NCBI GenBank assembly: GCA_033557465.1 | Contig: CM066034.1 | Coordinates: forward strand, 984,661,637 to 984,725,636 | From: Ichthyophis bannanicus | Taxonomy: Eukaryota > Chordata > Amphibia > Gymnophiona > Ichthyophiidae | DNA: 64,000 nt | Reading direction: 5' to 3' | In this document: positions 60,257 to 64,000 of the stretch, in pieces | Layout: each line of letters starts with the position of its first letter | Numbering within the stretch: the first letter of the stretch is position 1 | The notes under the pieces: model-generated | Told to the model about the DNA's origin: nothing | The model's database searches: none | The model's input: only the letters and a program-made list of their open reading frames with translations | Made by a program: the position numbers and the translations under genes

Positions 60257-61786
60257 TTTCAGAGTGGGCAATCATAGGGGTGGAGTGTAGGTGGAGTCTA
60301 AATTTACACACACACACACACACGCACTACCTTATGTGTGTTTTCTAGGTGCAGGCATTCACAGAAATCTAGGGTTGGGGTAAGTGGTTGCACCTAGACT
60401 TGGCGCACGTCTCTTACCACTTACGTCTCTATTTTATAAGGTATAATACACATTTGCTTCACTTTATAAAATAGGTGCAAAATATACATATGACAATGCA
60501 CGTTTATCTACGCGACCCTTATAAAATTATCCTCCATGAGGTCAAGTTTGAGCAGGGCCTCAAAGCAATAATTTGCTATGTCTAGTCTAAACTTTTCAAA
60601 TTATGCCTATATTCAGCAATGCTTTTTACATCTCCTGAGCACAGGCGCAGAAGTATGCATTGAAGAATGGGCATAGCATAGGCACCCAATATTGGCACAT
60701 ACATGTATAAACTGCACACATAGGCCTCAGTCGTCCCTAAGATCAGAATCTCCCCAATCACTCCCCTCTACAGTATCTGATCCTCCTGCCCCTCCAGCCT
60801 CTCACAGCATGAAGAACCCCCTCACCCCTCCAGCATCAAGACCACCTCGCCGGACACCCGCTGGCAACCTGAAACTGACCCTAATCCCATTTCTTTCTCT
60901 TAGCGGGGTCCTTGCGGTATACTGGGAGTAGGACCAATCCCCAATTGCTCCTGCTCAAGCCATCCCCGACTTCCAGAATGGTGTCCGTTACTCCCTAGAG
61001 TTAATCTCACACTGTTGGAAACACCGCCCCTTCCCCTCCCCCCGGTACGAGCAAGGGATGGGGTTGGTAGTCTTCCAGGAAGCCGTGGGGGCTGTGAGGA
61101 AGTTGCGATGCTAGGAGAGATAGAATGGACTTTTGATGTTTTGGGGAGGGAGGATTTTTTTTATAATTGTTGTGATAGTCTCTGTTTGGCTCAGATGGTC
61201 AAGTTTATATCTGTTTTTTGTGTGTCTGAGCAAAATGCATAGACCATATATATAGGCACTGAAAATCACATAGTGTAGGCACATTGGTTGCCCCATTCCC
61301 AGAATGTATCAAATCTGCATTGTTCGTTCTTTTCTACATATAATGCTGCCAAAATGATACAAAAAAAAAGCATTTAGATATTCAGCACAATTCCGAACAT
61401 CTAAGTGCTTTTTAAATATTTAGGGAAAAATATCCTCTATTACTAACAATTTATATAACAAGGACCTTACATTTACCAAAAGAAAACTGGAAAAAAGCTC
61501 CCATCTCAGCTCTTACACTCATTTGACCTAAAAGATCCACAGATTGTACTCAACAAAGCACTCCACCGCACCCTTTGCCTGCAGTTTAAAACAAGAATTA
61601 TCATATTTACCATTAGCCCAAACTACGGGGATTTCTCCTTCCCTGTCCACATCCCCTTCAAACAAACTTATCTCACCCACCCAAAACCCCAACCCATATA
61701 AACTCAAATTTAGAAAAAACTAACTCCCCCCAATAAAACCAGTTGCATTTCATCAGATACTGAAACACATTCCCCCAAATAAACTA
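60257..61786. other. no recognisable gene
   Basis: A (CA)n run lies at about 60303-60325. The sequence around 60400-60530 (TTTTATAAGGTATAATACAC; CTTATAAAATTATCCTCC) resembles the unnamed repeat near 31.7-32.6 kb. Frames at 60692-60931 and 61015-61242 are open but domain-free. Confidence 0.45.
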
Positions 61787-62905
61787 ATGCATAATCCACC
61801 GACCCCTCACTCACCACAAAAATTCAACAGAGTAATCAAATTTACACAGCATTCACACAGCATCCCATTCCTTGACTTCATGCTGGACATGGCCAAGGCT
61901 CTTGCCTTCGCCACTGAGTTGGAGGAGGACCCTCGCATGTTGAACCTCGAGATCTTTCAATGTGAGGCCACTCTGAAAGAGGTGCTCATGGTGCCTGTTT
62001 CCCCCATCCTGGAACGGCTACTCCTCCATATGTGGGAGACCCCTGCATCAGTGCCTATAGTTAGCAAGCAGCTGGACTTGATGTACCAGGTCTGCCAGAG
62101 CCCTGGATGCCTAAAAGCCCAACTGCTTCACAACTTCATGGCGATTGAGTCAGCCATGCGGAGGCTCAAAAGCCAGAAGACACATTCCTCGGTGCCCCCG
62201 GGTAAGGAGGCCCACACCATGGGCATAAAGTGCTTTCAGGGCTCGATGCTTGTTGGCCGGATCCAGGCTTACCAGTTGTACATGGACATGTACCTTCAAG
62301 ACCTGATGAAGGAGCTTGCTGGGTTCTTGGCTGGTCTCTTGGAGGAACCCCTCCAGCAATTCTAGACCCTGGCCTCAGAAGTCAGAGAGTGCGCCAAGTT
62401 TATCTCTCAAGTGTCCTATGATGACTTCGAGTCGGCAGCTAGAGTAGCTGTGGCGGTCATTAGTACCCAGTGCCAGGCTTGACTACAGTCCTCCAATCTG
62501 GAGCAATGGGTCCAGGCCAAATTGTTTGTTCCTTGCCATAGAGAGAACCTCTTTGGCAACCTCTTTGGCAAACCCATGACAGACACAGCCACCGAGCTAG
62601 AATCCGAGCTCCTGACTAGGACCAGGCATTCCAAGAAGCCTACTGACCTTTCCCAGAGGAAGGCTTCAGGTAGAAAGTCATCATGCCCAAAAAAAGAGGA
62701 AGGCTTGCAGAAACTACCCTCAATACCAGGCCTTCCCAGCTCCCCAACAGGACCAGCAAGCTAAGGGACAAAGGCATGGCCCAGGTAAGCCTAAGATCCC
62801 CCAAACCCCAGCCTGCATCCCCAGCACAACCTGGAGGGGGGTTTTGACTCCTTGGATATAGCCTCTCTTCCCCCAGAAGGCACAACCCTGCAGCACATAG
62901 GGGAG
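61787..62905 (+). pseudogene. DIRS gag, decayed
   Basis: It reads IPFLDFMLDMAKALAFATEL, ERLLLHMWETPASVPIVSKQ, SAMRRLKSQKTHSSVPPGKE and GSMLVGRIQAYQLYMDMYLQ up to a stop at 62362. The same frame continues with VSYDDFESAARVAVAVISTQ, a stop, and SNLEQWVQAKLFVPCHREN-LFGN. A basic tail then leads into the GLPSSPTGPAS tract that is also seen at 4.14-4.2 kb. It aligns with DIRS gag at 23.29-24.08 kb but belongs to a different subfamily. The first part (61787-61860) is not gag-like. Truncated at 62905 by CR1. Confidence 0.85.
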
Positions 62906-64000
62906 TATCTAAGAAAATAAGAACATAAGATATGCCATACTGGGTCAGACCAAGGTCCATCAAGCCCAGTATTCTGTTTCCAACAGTGGCCAGTCTAGGT
63001 CATATGAACCTAGCAGTTTCCCCAAAAGACACAGGTTCCACAATGCTTGTACTAGTCAAGCATTGATATCCTGGGTCCCTTCTTAATAATGGTTTATGGA
63101 CCTTTCCTCCAGGAACTTGTCCAAACCTTTTTTAAACCCAGCTACACTAACAGCCTTTACTACATCCTCCGGTAACAAATTCCAGAGTTTGATTACACGT
63201 TGAGTGAAAAAATATTTTCTTTTATTAGTCTTAAATAGTTTACTCTGTAGCTTCATTGCATGTCCCCTAGTCTTTCTATATTCTGATAACGTAAACAATC
63301 AATCTACATTTACCCGTTCCACTCCATTCATTAATTTATAGACTTCTATCATATCTCCCCTCAGCCGTCTCTTTTCCAGATTAAAGAGCCCTAACCTTTT
63401 TAGCCTTTCTTCATAGGAGTATCCTTCCATCCCCTTTACCATTTTGGTGGCTCTTCTCTGAACCTTTTCTAATAACTCTATATCTTTTTTAAGATACGGC
63501 GACCAGAATTGCACACAATATTCAAGGTGCGGTCTCACCATGGAACGATATAGAGGCATTATAATATCCTTTGTTTTATTTTCCATTCCTTTCCTTATCA
63601 TACCTAGCATTCTATTTGCTCTCTTGGCCGCCGCTGCACACTGGGCCGAGGGTTTTAACATGGTATCCACAATGACGCCTAAATCTTTTTCCTGGATGGT
63701 GGTTCCTAATGTGGAACCTTGCATCGTGTACCATAGTTTGGGTTGTTCTTCCCTAGGTGCATAACCTTGCACTTGTCCACATTAAATTTCATCTGCCATT
63801 TTGATGCCCAGTCTTCCAATTTATCAAGATCCTCTTGCAATTTTCCACAATCCTCTTGGATTTTAACAACTTTAAATAGTTTTGTGTCATCTGCAAATTT
63901 GATAACCTCACTTGTTATTCCACTTTCCAGGTCATTTATGAATATGTCAAAAAGCAGCGGACCCAGCACAGATCCCTGGGGTACACCACTATTCACCTTT
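62906..64000 (-). mobile_element. CR1-type LINE (copy D), continues beyond the window
   Basis: The 3' end at about 62911-62985 reads, on the minus strand, ATACTGGGCTTGATGGACCT then TGGTCTGACCCAGTATGGCA. Upstream, the ORF2 C-terminus and RT continue to the window edge. Compared with copy A it keeps the C-terminal domain and 3' UTR in full. Confidence 0.93.
63083..63996 (-). pseudogene. CR1 ORF2, RT and C-terminal part (copy D)
   Basis: From the window edge: NSGVPQGSVLGPLLFDIFIN (motif B), EVIKFADDTKLFKVVKIQED (motif C, FADD intact) and LEDWASKWQMKFNVDKCKVM. A one-base deletion near 63730 shifts the frame; reading resumes at [40 protein letters not shown] and YSYEERLKRLGLFNLEKRRL follow. A TGA at about 63299-63301 replaces Trp, then FTLSEYRKTRGHAMKLQSKL and FTQRVIKLWNLLPEDVVKAV run to the stop. 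With only two breaks in the visible part it is the least damaged CR1 here. Confidence 0.92.

Overview
This is eukaryotic, non-coding DNA made almost entirely of layered transposable elements. I found no exon of a host gene. The mix is tyrosine-recombinase (DIRS) retrotransposons, CR1- and L2-type LINEs, degraded L1-type LINEs, Penelope-like elements, Tc1/mariner and hAT-type DNA elements, and tRNA-derived CORE-SINEs with L2-type tails. DIRS plus Penelope plus abundant CR1/L2 fits a large-genome tetrapod that is neither bird nor mammal, most plausibly an amphibian (a caecilian or similar). That placement is inference from repeat content only.

Layout. 1-1629: internally deleted L1-type LINE. 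2640-3480: Penelope-type terminal DNA (minus) with a hammerhead-like core. 3850-5185: DIRS reverse transcriptase (RT) remnant. 5186-12421: one CR1 (minus) split by three insertions: a 2.0-kb hAT-type non-autonomous element (5793-7799), an L2-type LINE (8346-10036) and a second L2-type LINE (10342-11058). 13565-14945: L1 and L2 scraps. 16822-27534: a structurally complete DIRS element (inverted terminal repeats, internal complementary region, gag, RT-RNase H and tyrosine recombinase). Its gag is split by a complete 5.05-kb L2-type LINE (18233-23284, minus) with an intact 1043-codon ORF and a tandem array of identical 150-bp monomers at its 5' end.

28390-30945: Tc1-type transposon carrying a Penelope insertion. 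31-33.8 kb: mostly featureless, with one RTE-type SINE tail. 33840-46139: CR1 copies of several subfamilies on both strands, L2 fragments and CORE-SINEs, including a CR1 ORF1 esterase remnant. 47.8-53.5 kb: an old DIRS invaded by a CR1 fragment and by an L2-type LINE; the L2 in turn carries a SINE and a 2828-bp DNA transposon (49997-52824). 53515-57030: another L2-type LINE (minus). 58.5-62.9 kb: DIRS scraps, one containing a 202-bp hAT-type MITE. 62906-64000: CR1 (minus) running off the window.

The most notable item is the transposon at 49997-52824. It has imperfect terminal inverted repeats and one intact 574-codon ORF with paired-cysteine motifs and a possible D-D-E core. I could not assign it to a superfamily by eye. 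Next are the L2-type LINE with a monomeric 5' array, and a CORE-SINE family whose single tRNA-like head occurs with two different LINE tails. There is no operon logic here; the 'genes' are self-contained mobile-element ORFs, and the order of events can be read from the nesting.
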